Assembly (NCBI GenBank): GCA_015064635.1 | Contig: SVRV01000006.1 | Span: 31,494 to 95,493 of the forward strand | Direction: 5' to 3' | Source: Oscillospiraceae bacterium | GTDB taxonomy: Bacteria > Bacillota > Clostridia > Oscillospirales > SIG627 | Length of the DNA: 64,000 bases | Shown: positions 9,033-18,552 of the stretch, one piece after another | How the letters are laid out: each line of letters begins with the position of its first letter | Numbering within the stretch: the stretch's first letter is position 1 | Made by a program: the position numbers and the translations under genes | Notes under the pieces: model-generated | Seen by the model: only the letters and a program-made list of their open reading frames with translations | Database searches by the model: none | What the model was told of the DNA's origin: nothing

Positions 9033-10430
9033 ATGGCAAGAGACCGCTTAGGTAGCCGTCTTGGCTTCATTCTGCTCAGTGCGGGATGTGCTATCGGCTG
9101 TGGAAACGTATGGAAATTCCCGTGGATGGCAGGACAGTATGGTGGAGGCGCATTCGTTGTACTTTACCTTATATTCTTGGTTATCCTTGGATTACCCGTT
9201 ATGCTTACAGAATTTGCAGTGGGCAGAGCAAGTCAGCAGAGCCCTGTTAAAGCATATCAAAAGCTCGAAAAGCCCGGACAGAAATGGCACATTCACGGAT
9301 ATGTGTCCCTCGTGGCAAACTTCTTACTTATGATGTTTTATACATCTGTTACAGGATGGATGATCCATTATTTTGTATCCTTTGTAAAGGGCGATATGAC
9401 AGGCATATCCAACGAAGCATCAGCAAGCCTTTTTGGTAATATGCTTTCAAACCCCGCTATAATGGTTGGATTTATGGCAGTTGTTGTTGTGCTTGGATTT
9501 CTTGTTCTTTCATTTGGCGTTCAGAAGGGACTTGAGAGAGTTACAAAGTATATGATGCTTGCTTTGATGGCACTTATCGTTATACTTGCAGTTAACTCAT
9601 TTACACTCAGCGGAGCAAAAGAGGGACTTACCTTCTATCTTAAACCTGATTTTTCTAAGATTGACGGAAATGTTATCGTTGGCGCTATGAACCAGGCTTT
9701 CTTTACTCTTAGCCTTGGTATCGGTTCGATGGCTATTTTCGGAAGCTATCTTGGAAAAGACCGTTCGCTCCTTGGTGAATCTGTAAATATTATCGCACTT
9801 GATACTTTCGTTGCTATATTTGCGGGTCTTATCATTTTCCCCGCTTGCTTCACATTCGATGTTGAACCCGGTGCAGGTCCCAGCCTTCTCTTTGTTGCAA
9901 TGGCGAAGGTTTTCAATAATATGGACGGTGGCAGAATCTGGGGTTCACTCTTCTTCCTCTTTATGACCTTTGCGGCAATGTCAACCATTATCGCAGTATT
10001 TGAAAACATACTCGCGTGTGTTTCAGAGCTTACAGGTTGGTCAAGAAAGAAGACTTGTCTTATTTGCGGTGCAGCGTTGCTTGTACTCTCACTTCCTTGT
10101 GCGCTCGGATTCAATCTCCTTTCGGGATTTGTTCCCTTTAATTCAGGTTCATCATTCCTTGACCTTTGGGATTTCCTCGTGTCCTATTGTGCACTTCCTC
10201 TCGGCTCATTGTGCTACGTTTTGTTTGTTACACGTAAGAAAGGCTGGGGATTTGACAATTTCCTCAATGAGGTTAATGCAGGTAAGGGTATGAAGATTGG
10301 CAAGTGGATTCGTCCTTATATGGCATATGTGCTTCCCTTGATTATCATAGCTCTTTTCCTTGTAGGAATTTCAACATTCCCATTCACAGATAACTTCACT
10401 ATCTGGGGTTGGATTAAAGGATTATTCTAA
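9033..10430 (+). CDS. Neurotransmitter:sodium symporter family transporter
   Basis: A 465-residue membrane protein of the NSS/SNF family (LeuT, MhsT, Tyt1 group), which imports amino acids or related amines with Na+. The N-terminal signature SRLGFILLSAGCAIGCGNVWKFPW is the unwound TM1 substrate/Na+ site. GGAFVVLYLIFLVILGLPVMLTEFAVGR follows, and FFTLSLGIGSMAIFGSYL marks TM6. The sequence has about 11 segments, like MhsT-type bacterial members, rather than 12. AGGAG lies 7 nt before ATG. The unit is monocistronic. The substrate cannot be assigned. Confidence 0.93.
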   Translation: MARDRLGSRLGFILLSAGCAIGCGNVWKFPWMAGQYGGGAFVVLYLIFLVILGLPVMLTEFAVGRASQQSPVKAYQKLEKPGQKWHIHGYVSLVANFLLMMFYTSVTGWMIHYFVSFVKGDMTGISNEASASLFGNMLSNPAIMVGFMAVVVVLGFLVLSFGVQKGLERVTKYMMLALMALIVILAVNSFTLSGAKEGLTFYLKPDFSKIDGNVIVGAMNQAFFTLSLGIGSMAIFGSYLGKDRSLLGESVNIIALDTFVAIFAGLIIFPACFTFDVEPGAGPSLLFVAMAKVFNNMDGGRIWGSLFFLFMTFAAMSTIIAVFENILACVSELTGWSRKKTCLICGAALLVLSLPCALGFNLLSGFVPFNSGSSFLDLWDFLVSYCALPLGSLCYVLFVTRKKGWGFDNFLNEVNAGKGMKIGKWIRPYMAYVLPLIIIALFLVGISTFPFTDNFTIWGWIKGLF

Positions 10431-10436
10431 ACAAAT

Positions 10437-10468
10437 AAGGTGTAGCTAAATGCTACACCTTAATTTTT
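10437..10468. terminator. Bidirectional terminator
   Basis: AAGGTGTAGC / GCTACACCTT, a 10-bp stem with a T run on the plus side and A-rich sequence on the other. It lies between the convergent NSS and LysR genes. Confidence 0.8.
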
Positions 10469-10472
10469 TTGA

Positions 10473-11288
10473 TTAAAGAGAGTTGAAATAATTTGCAAAG
10501 CTTAAAATTTTATTCTTGTTTTTGCAGTTTTTTCTGTAAAACAGCCAAAGCGTTCTTGATACGGGAGGAGATATTGGCAGGATGTTGATTTCATCGGTGC
10601 TGCCTGCAACCGACAGCAAAGGAAGCATTGAAATGCCCATTTCCGCTTTCACCATTTGTATTATCGGTCCGTCATCATGCGAGCTTATCATAATTACATC
10701 GTCAAAAAGCTCTTTTTGAACACTTTCCGCTATTTTGGTTTCGTTTGACATTATAAAGGTTTCGGGATAGTATGTATCGGTTCTGAATTCAGTATAACCT
10801 GTTTTGCTTTTTGGAAATATTGCAACGAAGGGGTCTTCCATAATCTTTATAGCTTCGTATCCCGAAGATGGTATTCTATCACCTATGAGAATATCAGCTC
10901 CGCAATTCATTAAGTCAACCAAGGTGTTTACAACTGTTATGTTTATGTGAGTGTCGGTGGTGTCGGAGCAAAACTTTTTCACCACATCAGGTAAAAGGTA
11001 TTTTGAAACACTGGAAAATGTACCGATTGTAAGCGTTTTGCTTTTTTTAGGCATACCGCATATTTCATTTTTTATATCGCAAATCTGTCTTAATGCATCA
11101 ACTATTTCCGCATCCTTCACTTCAATTCCCGAGTGAGTACGTTTTATAAATTCTGTGCCTATTTCATCTTCCAAGGCATCGGCGATATGTGTAAGTGCTG
11201 ACGGAGTATACGAGTAAATCTCTGCGGCTTTTGAAAAAGAGCCAAGCTCCAAGGCATAAAGTATCATTTCAATTTTTGTTATATCCAT
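10473..11288 (-). CDS. LysR-family transcriptional regulator
   Basis: A 271-residue regulator, slightly shorter than the usual 290-300. The N-terminal winged helix-turn-helix reads MDITKIEMILYALELGSFSKAAEIYSYTPSALTHIADALEDEIGTEFIKR, the LysR pattern. Residues 90-265 form the periplasmic-binding-like effector domain. AGGTGACAGT precedes the ATG. It is transcribed divergently from a DMT exporter. Their promoters overlap, which is the standard arrangement for a LysR protein controlling its neighbour and itself. The effector is unknown. Confidence 0.88.
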   Translation of the reverse strand: MDITKIEMILYALELGSFSKAAEIYSYTPSALTHIADALEDEIGTEFIKRTHSGIEVKDAEIVDALRQICDIKNEICGMPKKSKTLTIGTFSSVSKYLLPDVVKKFCSDTTDTHINITVVNTLVDLMNCGADILIGDRIPSSGYEAIKIMEDPFVAIFPKSKTGYTEFRTDTYYPETFIMSNETKIAESVQKELFDDVIMISSHDDGPIIQMVKAEMGISMLPLLSVAGSTDEINILPISPPVSRTLWLFYRKNCKNKNKILSFANYFNSL

Positions 11289-11320
11289 ACTGTCACCTGT
11301 TGAAAAATATTCATATCCAT

Positions 11321-11349
11321 ATTATAAAACCGAACTTCACATTTGTCAA
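11321..11349 (-). promoter_or_regulatory. Consensus promoter of the lysR gene
   Basis: On the minus strand TTGACA (11349-11344), a 17-nt spacer and TATAAT (11326-11321), a full-consensus promoter. It overlaps the divergent exporter promoter by 14 bp. Confidence 0.8.
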
Positions 11350-11364
11350 GAACTATGCTATAAT
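11336..11364 (+). promoter_or_regulatory. Promoter of the DMT exporter
   Basis: TTCACA (11336-11341), a 17-nt spacer and TATAAT (11359-11364). Its -35 region is interleaved with the lysR -35, so one bound regulator could control both directions. Confidence 0.65.
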
Positions 11365-11385
11365 CCATAACCGAGGTGATTTTTT

Positions 11386-12258
11386 ATGGTAAAAAATAAA
11401 AGGGTGATGGCTTATATAGGGCTGTTTTTCGTGCTCTTTGTCTGGAGCTTATCTCCGCTGTTTACATATGAATTGCAGAAATTTTATTCTCCTACCTTCA
11501 AGCTTGCGTTTGGTGAATTTTTACTGTTTTTTATATACATATCAATGTCCGCAAAGCATTTGAAGGAATTTAACATAAGCTACATAAAGGTTGGTATACC
11601 CACAGGCTTTTTTCTGGCGCTTGCTAACGTATCGCAGAAAATCGGACTTAATTATACAACTCCCGCAAAATATGCTTTTCTCGAGAACCTTTCCTGCGTT
11701 GTAGTGCCTATACTTATGTACTTTATGATTAAAAAGAAAATAAGACCCATAACGGTTATTTCTGCGGTAATGTGTCTTGCGGGCGTTTTCGTCCTTAACG
11801 GTGTAAGGCTGGACGGAGGTTGGGGAATAGGCGAAATACTTTGTGCTCTTGCCGGTGTTTTCTATTCTTTTAATATTGCGGGTACTGCTGTATATGCAAA
11901 TAAGCTGCACGCACCTTTGTTTTTAGCTGTACAGAGCGTTGTAGGCTTTACCTTTAATTTGATTCTCTCCTTTATTTTTAATTTTACGGGTATTGAAAAA
12001 ATAGTGTTCCCGCTTGATTGGAAGCTTATCACGTTAATGGTTCTTGTTGTTGCAATTTCTTCAGGACTTTGTTGGCCTATTCGTACCAATGCCCTGAAGC
12101 ATATATCAGCCTCAACGGTTGCAATAATAATGTCATTTTCCGCTTTTATGACGGCAATTGTGTCTGTCGCATTCGGCACAGATGTTCTTTCTCTTGAAAT
12201 GATAATAGGTGGTATAGCAATAGTTATTGCGATAATTCTATCTTCCTTTGATAAGTAA
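11386..12258 (+). CDS. EamA/DMT-superfamily transporter
   Basis: A 290-residue protein with about ten hydrophobic segments arranged as two EamA repeats (about residues 8-140 and 150-288). The first repeat has FVWSLSPLFTYEL, where family members usually have W-x-x-x-x, and later the typical KIGLNYTTPAKYAFLENLSCVVVPI. The end of repeat two, ISASTVAIIMSFSAFMTAIVSV, is also characteristic. These proteins export amino acids or metabolites. GAGGTGA lies 7 nt before ATG. Divergent pairing with LysR suggests a regulated exporter. Confidence 0.88.
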   Translation: MVKNKRVMAYIGLFFVLFVWSLSPLFTYELQKFYSPTFKLAFGEFLLFFIYISMSAKHLKEFNISYIKVGIPTGFFLALANVSQKIGLNYTTPAKYAFLENLSCVVVPILMYFMIKKKIRPITVISAVMCLAGVFVLNGVRLDGGWGIGEILCALAGVFYSFNIAGTAVYANKLHAPLFLAVQSVVGFTFNLILSFIFNFTGIEKIVFPLDWKLITLMVLVVAISSGLCWPIRTNALKHISASTVAIIMSFSAFMTAIVSVAFGTDVLSLEMIIGGIAIVIAIILSSFDK

Positions 12259-12260
12259 AT

Positions 12261-12300
12261 AAAACGCTCAGGACAGCTTTGTGCCGCCCTGAGCGTTTTG
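12261..12300. terminator. Bidirectional terminator
   Basis: AAAACGCTCAGG / CCTGAGCGTTTT, a 12-bp stem with A and T runs on both sides. It separates the convergent DMT and LOG genes. Confidence 0.9.
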
Positions 12301-12879
12301 TTATCTTTTCAGTTCATCAAGTCCAAGTGATGTGCCTTTATCTGTTTCCACAAAATCAAGCATTTCGTCAATATCGTCAAAGAAGGAGTAAAGGGTGAGA
12401 ACACCTTCTTTGACAAATTCCTTCTTAACTGCAACCTTCATCATGTGCTGAAGCTCATCGAAATATCCGTTAATATTGAATACCGCAATGGGCTTATTGT
12501 GTTGTAAAAGCTGCTTTGATGTGAGTATCTCAAAGAATTCTTCAAAGGTACCGATTCCGCCGGGCACCATAATAAAAGCATCAGCGGAGTCTTCCATTTC
12601 TTGCTTTCTTTCACGCATTGTTTCAGTGTATACAACCTCGTCGCAGTCTTTTGCAACGATTTCCACATCAGCATCGGTGAAGAAGGTCGGGATAACACCT
12701 TTTACGTGTCCTCCGCCTTCCGAAACACCCTTTGCCACAGCGCCCATAAGTCCGGTGCCACCGGCACCGAAAACAAGTCCGTGTCCACGTTTTGCCAGTT
12801 CAAGTCCGAGTTTTTGCGTTTCTTTGATATAAATTTCATCTATTGTGCTACTTGCAGCACCGTATACGCATATAACCAT
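12301..12879 (-). CDS. LOG-family nucleotide phosphoribohydrolase
   Basis: A 192-residue cytoplasmic protein of the LOG / TIGR00730 (lysine-decarboxylase-like fold) family. These cleave nucleoside 5'-monophosphates to base plus ribose 5-phosphate. Both family motifs are present: GAGGTGLMGAVAKGV (nucleotide-binding loop) and MVPGGIGTFEEFFE, the PGGxGTxxE catalytic signature. AAGGAG precedes the ATG. It is the last gene of the GH20 operon, starting 9 nt after the third GH20 stop, but there is no obvious biochemical link. Confidence 0.9.
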   Translation of the reverse strand: MVICVYGAASSTIDEIYIKETQKLGLELAKRGHGLVFGAGGTGLMGAVAKGVSEGGGHVKGVIPTFFTDADVEIVAKDCDEVVYTETMRERKQEMEDSADAFIMVPGGIGTFEEFFEILTSKQLLQHNKPIAVFNINGYFDELQHMMKVAVKKEFVKEGVLTLYSFFDDIDEMLDFVETDKGTSLGLDELKR

Positions 12880-12888
12880 AAAATCTCC

Positions 12889-14739
12889 TTATAATCTGCC
12901 CTTTGTAACTGCCATCTGCCATGTGTTACGGCAGAGAGGTCTGTTCTTTTCCCATCCGGGAACTTCGGGAAGTCGTTCTGCTTCAAGCTCCTGAAGCTCT
13001 GTTCTGTCTCCGCTTACATATTCATTTATCATTTCGGCGCTGTGCTCAAGTCGAAGCATCAGACCGCCGAGCCTTGCATCCTGCACCTCAAAGCCGAAGT
13101 CTTTGTTGTCGATTCTCCAACGCTTTGCATGGAGACGTGCAAAATTTCTTATATCCTTTATGATTTCGGGAATAACTTCGTTTGCAAGTCTTGAAAGTTC
13201 CGCTTTGTCTCCCTTGTCATATGCCGCTTTAAGATTAATGCCAAGCTCTGCTTTGTTTGAAAGCGCCTTTGCAAGTACAGAAAGTGGCTCAAAGAGATAA
13301 GACCAGCGAGGGTTCCGCTTTGCACATTCACCGAGTACAACAGAGGCTTTTGCAAAATGCTCGTTTGCACCTGTTGGTACATGCCAATCCCACATACCTT
13401 GCATTGCATCTCCGTAAAGCAGGTATTTGTGCATTACAGCCCAGGGCTCCCACATTGAATCCATTTTGTGGAATAGGTTCATTTCAAGGAAATCGTCGAA
13501 GCTTGCTTCAAATATACTCATCGCACCACGGAGTGATTCGTCACTCAAATCTCCCGTCCATACACCCTCGGCGTATGCCACAACTGTGGGAAGACCTGCA
13601 AATGTGGAGCATTCTGCACCGTTGTCACCCCACATGGTATTGAATATGCTTTCAAGAGGATAATTGGGAAGCACTTTAAATACAGCTCTTACATTGTCAA
13701 GAGAGTAGCACTGCATGGGGGCAAAGCCATACCATGTGGATGAGCCACCTGCATATGATACCTTGCGGTTAAAGAGCATATGCTGGTCAAGCATACCGCG
13801 ATAGAATTCGGGGTCGTCTCTGTAATAATCCCAGAATACAATAGTCATATCTTCTGGTACGGAGTTAAGGACTTCAGGAGTAAACTCCTTAACATCGAAG
13901 TAACCGCCTGTGGGAGAGCAAACTCTGAAGAACATATCCGACCACATCATGGGCTCATAGCCATATTTGTGGCAAAGAGCCATAACCTTTTCAAGATGCT
14001 CCTTCATAATCTCGCTTCTCTTTTTGTAGCCAAACATATCGAGATACTTACCGAGACCGAGCATATGAGCTTCGTCCATTCCCACGTTTATCTGCTTTGA
14101 GCGGAATGCTTTTTTCATAGTAATAAACATTTTCTCGATAAGCTCAAGGGATTTTTCAAGTCCTACATTGAGGATGTTTGCGTTGTCGCGAACGGATGCA
14201 TATTCAGGCCAGTTGAAGATAGCATCAAGGTGAGCAAGAGTCTGAATACAAGGAATAACTTCGATATCGAACCTTGCAGCATAGTCGTCCATTTCGCGAA
14301 GTTCATCAACTGTGTATCTTCCTCGGAGATGTCCGAAATAAGGTTCACCCTCAATTTCGTAGGTATCCTCAGTGTATATTTGAAGCATATTGTAGCCGAG
14401 AAGTGCTGATATTCGGATAAATTGCTTCATCTTTTCAACACGTCTTACGCCGTTACGGGAGCAGTCCACCATAGTGCCAAGCTGACGCACAAGCATTTTC
14501 TGCTCTGTTTCATAGGCGGTTTCGCCCTTGGAAATGATGACACCAATACCTCTGAAAAGAGAGTTGAGTGTAGAATAGTACAGAGTTATATTCTTACCGT
14601 CAGACTTGATTTTTATACCCTCGTCGCATTTGTCAAGGGTTATTGTTACTCCGCCCTCGCCCCATGTACAGCCTGTTTCGGTAAGCAGTTCTTTTATTTC
14701 ATTTTCATATTTATCGGCATTTATTATGTATAATTTCAT
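12889..14739 (-). CDS. GH20-like beta-N-acetylhexosaminidase, paralogue C
   Basis: A 616-residue protein and the third of three tandem paralogues. It lacks a signal peptide, so it should be cytoplasmic. Residues 1-90 are the small alpha/beta domain that precedes GH20 barrels (TLDKCDEGIKIKSDGKNITLYYSTLNSLFRGIGVII). From about 90 a TIM barrel begins with MVDCSRNGVRR and LLGYNMLQIYTEDTYEIEGEPYFGHLRGRYT. The GH20 acid/base pair is visible as D222-E223 in VGMDEAH. Other barrel stretches are IEVIPCIQTLAHLDAIF and YEPMMWSDMFFR. The C-terminal 150 residues are helical. GH20 enzymes release terminal GlcNAc or GalNAc by substrate-assisted catalysis. This branch resembles single-domain hexosaminidases of the HEXD type. 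Its Shine-Dalgarno (AAGGAAG) is weaker than those of the two upstream paralogues. Confidence 0.85.
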   Translation of the reverse strand: MKLYIINADKYENEIKELLTETGCTWGEGGVTITLDKCDEGIKIKSDGKNITLYYSTLNSLFRGIGVIISKGETAYETEQKMLVRQLGTMVDCSRNGVRRVEKMKQFIRISALLGYNMLQIYTEDTYEIEGEPYFGHLRGRYTVDELREMDDYAARFDIEVIPCIQTLAHLDAIFNWPEYASVRDNANILNVGLEKSLELIEKMFITMKKAFRSKQINVGMDEAHMLGLGKYLDMFGYKKRSEIMKEHLEKVMALCHKYGYEPMMWSDMFFRVCSPTGGYFDVKEFTPEVLNSVPEDMTIVFWDYYRDDPEFYRGMLDQHMLFNRKVSYAGGSSTWYGFAPMQCYSLDNVRAVFKVLPNYPLESIFNTMWGDNGAECSTFAGLPTVVAYAEGVWTGDLSDESLRGAMSIFEASFDDFLEMNLFHKMDSMWEPWAVMHKYLLYGDAMQGMWDWHVPTGANEHFAKASVVLGECAKRNPRWSYLFEPLSVLAKALSNKAELGINLKAAYDKGDKAELSRLANEVIPEIIKDIRNFARLHAKRWRIDNKDFGFEVQDARLGGLMLRLEHSAEMINEYVSGDRTELQELEAERLPEVPGWEKNRPLCRNTWQMAVTKGRL

Positions 14740-14745
14740 TTTATA

Positions 14746-16620
14746 TCACTTCCTTGATTTTGAATAAATTTCACTCCAGATGTACGCATCTGTAAGAGAG
14801 CCTTGCTTTCCGTCGCTACCTTCACCAAGGAGATTGAGTTCAGCACCGCCTTTGTCTGCAAGTCTCGGAGCTTCAAACTCTTCAATTCTGTCAAGCTCAC
14901 CCGCAAGATATGCATTTACGGTTTCGGCTGTTGCTTCAAGTCGTTGAATGAGACCGCCAAGTCTTATGTCCTGCACGTCAAATCCGAAATTCTTGTTGTC
15001 AACTCTCCATCTTCTGCGATGTGCCGAAATGAAGTCCTTTGTTTCTTCAATGAGATAGGGGATTGTTTCGTTTGCAATGATACCAAGCTCGTCCTTATCT
15101 TTATTATCATATGCAGTTTTCAATTTTATGCCAAGCGTTGCCTTTGTTGCAAGCACGCTTGCAAGCTTTTCAAGTGCGTTGAATATATAAGCCCACTTGG
15201 GATTGCGCTGTGCACAGCCCTCAAACACATTTGCGGCGTTTGAGAAAAACTCATTTGCATCCTCGGGAATGTGATAGTCCCAAGTACCGAGCAACGGGTC
15301 ATTGTAAAGCATATACTTGTGTACGATAGACCACATTCTCTTGTAAAGGAGAAGGTCCATTTCAAGGAAGTCACGGTATGATGCTCCGAGTACTGCCATT
15401 TTACTTTCAATGGATTCGTCACTTGTGTCACCGTTCCATCCGCCCTCTGCATAAGCTACAAGAGTTGGCAGGGGAGAGAATGCCGATGCCTCAGCACCAT
15501 TATCGCCCCAAATTGTAACGAGGACCGTGTCAAGGTCGTATTTTTTAAGAGAGGTTGTTGCGTGGCGTGCTACATTTACCGCATATTTCTGTGCAGGTGC
15601 AAAACCGAGCCATGTCCATACACCGCCGGCAAAGGAAACCTTGCGGTTGAATAACATGTGCTTGTCAAGCATATGCTCGTAGTCCTCTGCATTTGTGAAA
15701 TGATAGTTCCAGAATACAAGATTTACTTCCTCGGGTACAGACTTGATTACGTCCTCACTGAGTACAATACTCTTGTCGTAGTAATCGTCTGTGGGAGAGC
15801 AAACTCTGAAGAACATATCCGACCACATCATAGGCTCATAGCCGTGCTTACGGCAAAGCTCCATAACACGAGCAAGATGTTCCTTCATTATTTCGCTCTT
15901 TTTCTTGTAGCCGAACATATCCATGTATTTTCCGCGTCCAAGCTCATGTGCTTCATCCATACCGATGTTTATCTTATTGGTCTTGAATGCTTTCTTTGAG
16001 GCTGCAAGCATCTTGTCGATAAATTCATATGTTTCCTCAAGTCCTACATTGAGGATGGGACCTTTATCTCTTATTTTCTTGTAGCAAGGCCACTCGAAAA
16101 TAGCGTCAAGATGTGCAAGAGTCTGAATACAGGGTACAGCTTCAATTCCGAGGCTTTCGGCATAAGCATCTATTTCCTGCAATTCCGCAACAGTGTATCT
16201 GCCTCTGAGATGACCGAAGTAAGGCTCACTTTCGATTTCATATGTATCCTCGGTATAAAGCTGAATAGTATTGAAGCCGAGAAGTGCTGAAATTTTAAGG
16301 AAACGTTTTACCGATGCCATGTTTAAAACAGCATTTCTTGAACAGTCAACCATGCATCCGAAATGCTTGTAGCTGAGCTTTTCTGTTATTTCATACTCTG
16401 TTTCGCCCTTTGCAATTATAACACCTATACCTCTGAAAAGAGAATTGAGTGTGGAGTAATAAAGGGTTATATCCTTTCCGTCCGAAACGATTCTGATACC
16501 CTCATCGCACTTGTCAAGGGTAACATAAACACCGCCCTCGCCCCATACGGCTGTGGTTTCTGTAAGTACTTCTTTGATAATAGCCTCGTATTTTTTTGCG
16601 TTTGTGAAAATAATGTTCAT
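14746..16620 (-). CDS. GH20-like beta-N-acetylhexosaminidase, paralogue B
   Basis: A 624-residue middle paralogue, with the same order as its neighbours: N-terminal TLDKCDEGIRIVSDGKDITLYYSTLNSLFRGIG, then a barrel starting MVDCSRNAV, catalytic D222-E223 in IGMDEAH, and YEPMMWSDMFFRVCSPT. It differs mainly in the active-site-flanking loop after FAGG (VWTWLGFAPAQ, versus SSTWYGFAPMQ in C and AASWSTMAPFQ in A) and in its tail, EGSDGKQGSLTDAYIWSE. Conserved catalysis with a changed rim suggests different linkages or aglycones. AAGGAG lies 7 nt before ATG, and the downstream paralogue follows after 6 nt. Confidence 0.85.
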   Translation of the reverse strand: MNIIFTNAKKYEAIIKEVLTETTAVWGEGGVYVTLDKCDEGIRIVSDGKDITLYYSTLNSLFRGIGVIIAKGETEYEITEKLSYKHFGCMVDCSRNAVLNMASVKRFLKISALLGFNTIQLYTEDTYEIESEPYFGHLRGRYTVAELQEIDAYAESLGIEAVPCIQTLAHLDAIFEWPCYKKIRDKGPILNVGLEETYEFIDKMLAASKKAFKTNKINIGMDEAHELGRGKYMDMFGYKKKSEIMKEHLARVMELCRKHGYEPMMWSDMFFRVCSPTDDYYDKSIVLSEDVIKSVPEEVNLVFWNYHFTNAEDYEHMLDKHMLFNRKVSFAGGVWTWLGFAPAQKYAVNVARHATTSLKKYDLDTVLVTIWGDNGAEASAFSPLPTLVAYAEGGWNGDTSDESIESKMAVLGASYRDFLEMDLLLYKRMWSIVHKYMLYNDPLLGTWDYHIPEDANEFFSNAANVFEGCAQRNPKWAYIFNALEKLASVLATKATLGIKLKTAYDNKDKDELGIIANETIPYLIEETKDFISAHRRRWRVDNKNFGFDVQDIRLGGLIQRLEATAETVNAYLAGELDRIEEFEAPRLADKGGAELNLLGEGSDGKQGSLTDAYIWSEIYSKSRK

Positions 16621-16630
16621 ATTCTACTCC

Positions 16631-18481
16631 TTAAAAAATAATAGATGACGATACAGCATCTGCCCATGTTATACTGTAACCGTAGGGGACAGCGGGATGA
16701 TTTTTGTCCATTAACAGCCTTGGAGCTTCAAGCTCCTCGATTTTTTGGATTTTTCCATCAAGTAAATCGTGAATTTTGTCGGATGCTCCCTTGATTCGGT
16801 AGATAAGTCCTCCGATTCGTATCTCTTGCATATCAAATCCGAAGTCTTTGCTGTCGGTTTCCCAACGACGCTTGAATGATTTGAGAAAAGCTTCAATATC
16901 ACTTACAACAGATGGTATAATTATATTTGCAATATTTAAAAGCTCATCATTGTCCCTCTTATCGTATGCAGATTTTAACTTTTTACTCAGCTCGCATTTG
17001 TTTGAAAGAACCTTTGCAAAATCAGCATAGAAGTCAAAAATATAACTCCATTTTGGATTGTTTTTTGCAGCCTCACGCATCACAATTTCTGTTTCTGCGA
17101 AATGTTCATTACAACCGTCGGGAATCTGCATGTCCCATTTACCTTGAAGTATGTCAGAGTAAAGGAGATAGCGTGTTGCATAAGAGAAGGTATTTGTAAC
17201 CTTTGGGATCAGCGAAAATTTGTCGAGATTTTTAAAGTCGTCGTAGTTGGCACTGACACGCTTGGTGCAAAGCTTTAATGACTCGTCACTTGTATCTCCC
17301 GACCATCCTCCCTCGGCGTATATAGCTATAGTGGGTAGAGTAGTGAGGAAGGAAGTCTCGGCACCTCCGTCACCCCACTCGGTACAAAATACTGTATCAA
17401 AAGGATATTCCGCAATCTTTTCAACGGTTCCTTTTGCCGATATTTTTGCAAATTCCTGGAATGGTGCCATGGTTGACCAAGAAGCCGCACCGCCGGCAAA
17501 GGATATCTTATTTTTGAATCTGAAATGCTCACGGCACATTACGTTGTAAAGCTTTTCCTCGTAGTAATATTGCCACATTATGAGGTTGATGCCTTCGGGT
17601 ACGCTGTTTATTACCTCCTCGGTAAGACAAGCGCTTTCCTCAAAGTATCCGCCGTTTGGAGAGCAAATTCTAAAGAACATATCAGACCACATCATAGGCT
17701 GGTATCCGTGCTTTTTGCAAAGGGCAACAACCTTTTCGAGATGCTCACGCATTATCTCTCCACGCTCACGGTATCCAAATTTGTCAAGATATTTCCCTCT
17801 GCCAAGGTTATGCGCCTCGTCCATACCGATGTTTATTTGACGGCTTTTGAGGTTGCCCTTCATGGTAATGAGCATTTTTTCTATTAGCTCATATGTTTTT
17901 TCAAGTCCTACATTCAGTATATTTCCCGTATCAAGCAACGGTTGATATTCTCTCCATCGGAATATTGCATTAAGATGAGCAAGCGTCTGAATACATGGAA
18001 TGACCTCAATACCAAGCTGTGCGGCATAATCGTCTATTTCGTGAAATTCTTCGGCGGTATATCTGCCTCTGAGATGCCCGAAATACGGTTCGCCTTCAAT
18101 CTCGTATGTATCTTCTGTATACAGCTGTAGCATATTAAATCCCATAAGCGCCGATATGCGGCAAAAGCGCTTTACGGTTTCAACTCTGGCTACGGCGTTT
18201 CTTGAACAGTCAACCATGTTTCCAAGCTGTCTGTAACGGAGCTTTTCCGTGATATCATATGGACCTTCTCTTGAAACAACAGTTCCTATACCTCGGAAAA
18301 GAGAGGTCAGGTCGGAGTAGTAAAGAGTGACATTCTTTCCGTCTGATACAACTCTTACACCCTCGTCACATTTATCGAGAGTGACTGTGATATCACCTTC
18401 ACCCCAAGTGGCTTCGGTTTCGATCAGTACTTCTTTTATGAGCGCTTCGTACTTATCCGGATTTTGCACATAAATTTTCAT
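16631..18481 (-). CDS. GH20-like beta-N-acetylhexosaminidase, paralogue A
   Basis: A 616-residue protein and first gene of the operon, placed behind a clear promoter. The N-terminal domain has TLDKCDEGVRVVSDGKNVTLYYSDLTSLFRGIG. The barrel has MVDCSRNAVARVETVKRF and LQLYTEDTYEIEGEPYFGHLRGRYT. The catalytic pair is D221-E222 in IGMDEAH. As in the other two copies there is no export signal, so substrates must be imported oligosaccharides. No transporter gene is in the operon, so uptake must be encoded elsewhere. AAAGGAG lies 7 nt before ATG. Confidence 0.85.
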   Translation of the reverse strand: MKIYVQNPDKYEALIKEVLIETEATWGEGDITVTLDKCDEGVRVVSDGKNVTLYYSDLTSLFRGIGTVVSREGPYDITEKLRYRQLGNMVDCSRNAVARVETVKRFCRISALMGFNMLQLYTEDTYEIEGEPYFGHLRGRYTAEEFHEIDDYAAQLGIEVIPCIQTLAHLNAIFRWREYQPLLDTGNILNVGLEKTYELIEKMLITMKGNLKSRQINIGMDEAHNLGRGKYLDKFGYRERGEIMREHLEKVVALCKKHGYQPMMWSDMFFRICSPNGGYFEESACLTEEVINSVPEGINLIMWQYYYEEKLYNVMCREHFRFKNKISFAGGAASWSTMAPFQEFAKISAKGTVEKIAEYPFDTVFCTEWGDGGAETSFLTTLPTIAIYAEGGWSGDTSDESLKLCTKRVSANYDDFKNLDKFSLIPKVTNTFSYATRYLLYSDILQGKWDMQIPDGCNEHFAETEIVMREAAKNNPKWSYIFDFYADFAKVLSNKCELSKKLKSAYDKRDNDELLNIANIIIPSVVSDIEAFLKSFKRRWETDSKDFGFDMQEIRIGGLIYRIKGASDKIHDLLDGKIQKIEELEAPRLLMDKNHPAVPYGYSITWADAVSSSIIF

Positions 18482-18518
18482 GCTGTTTCTCCTTTATAAA
18501 GCCTAAAAATACAATTAA

Positions 18519-18546
18519 ATTTTAACATAAATACAGCTTTTGTCAA
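18519..18546 (-). promoter_or_regulatory. Promoter of the GH20-LOG operon
   Basis: On the minus strand TTGACA (18546-18541), a 16-nt spacer and TAAAAT (18524-18519), 38 nt before the paralogue A start. Confidence 0.75.
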
Positions 18547-18552
18547 TGCCTT

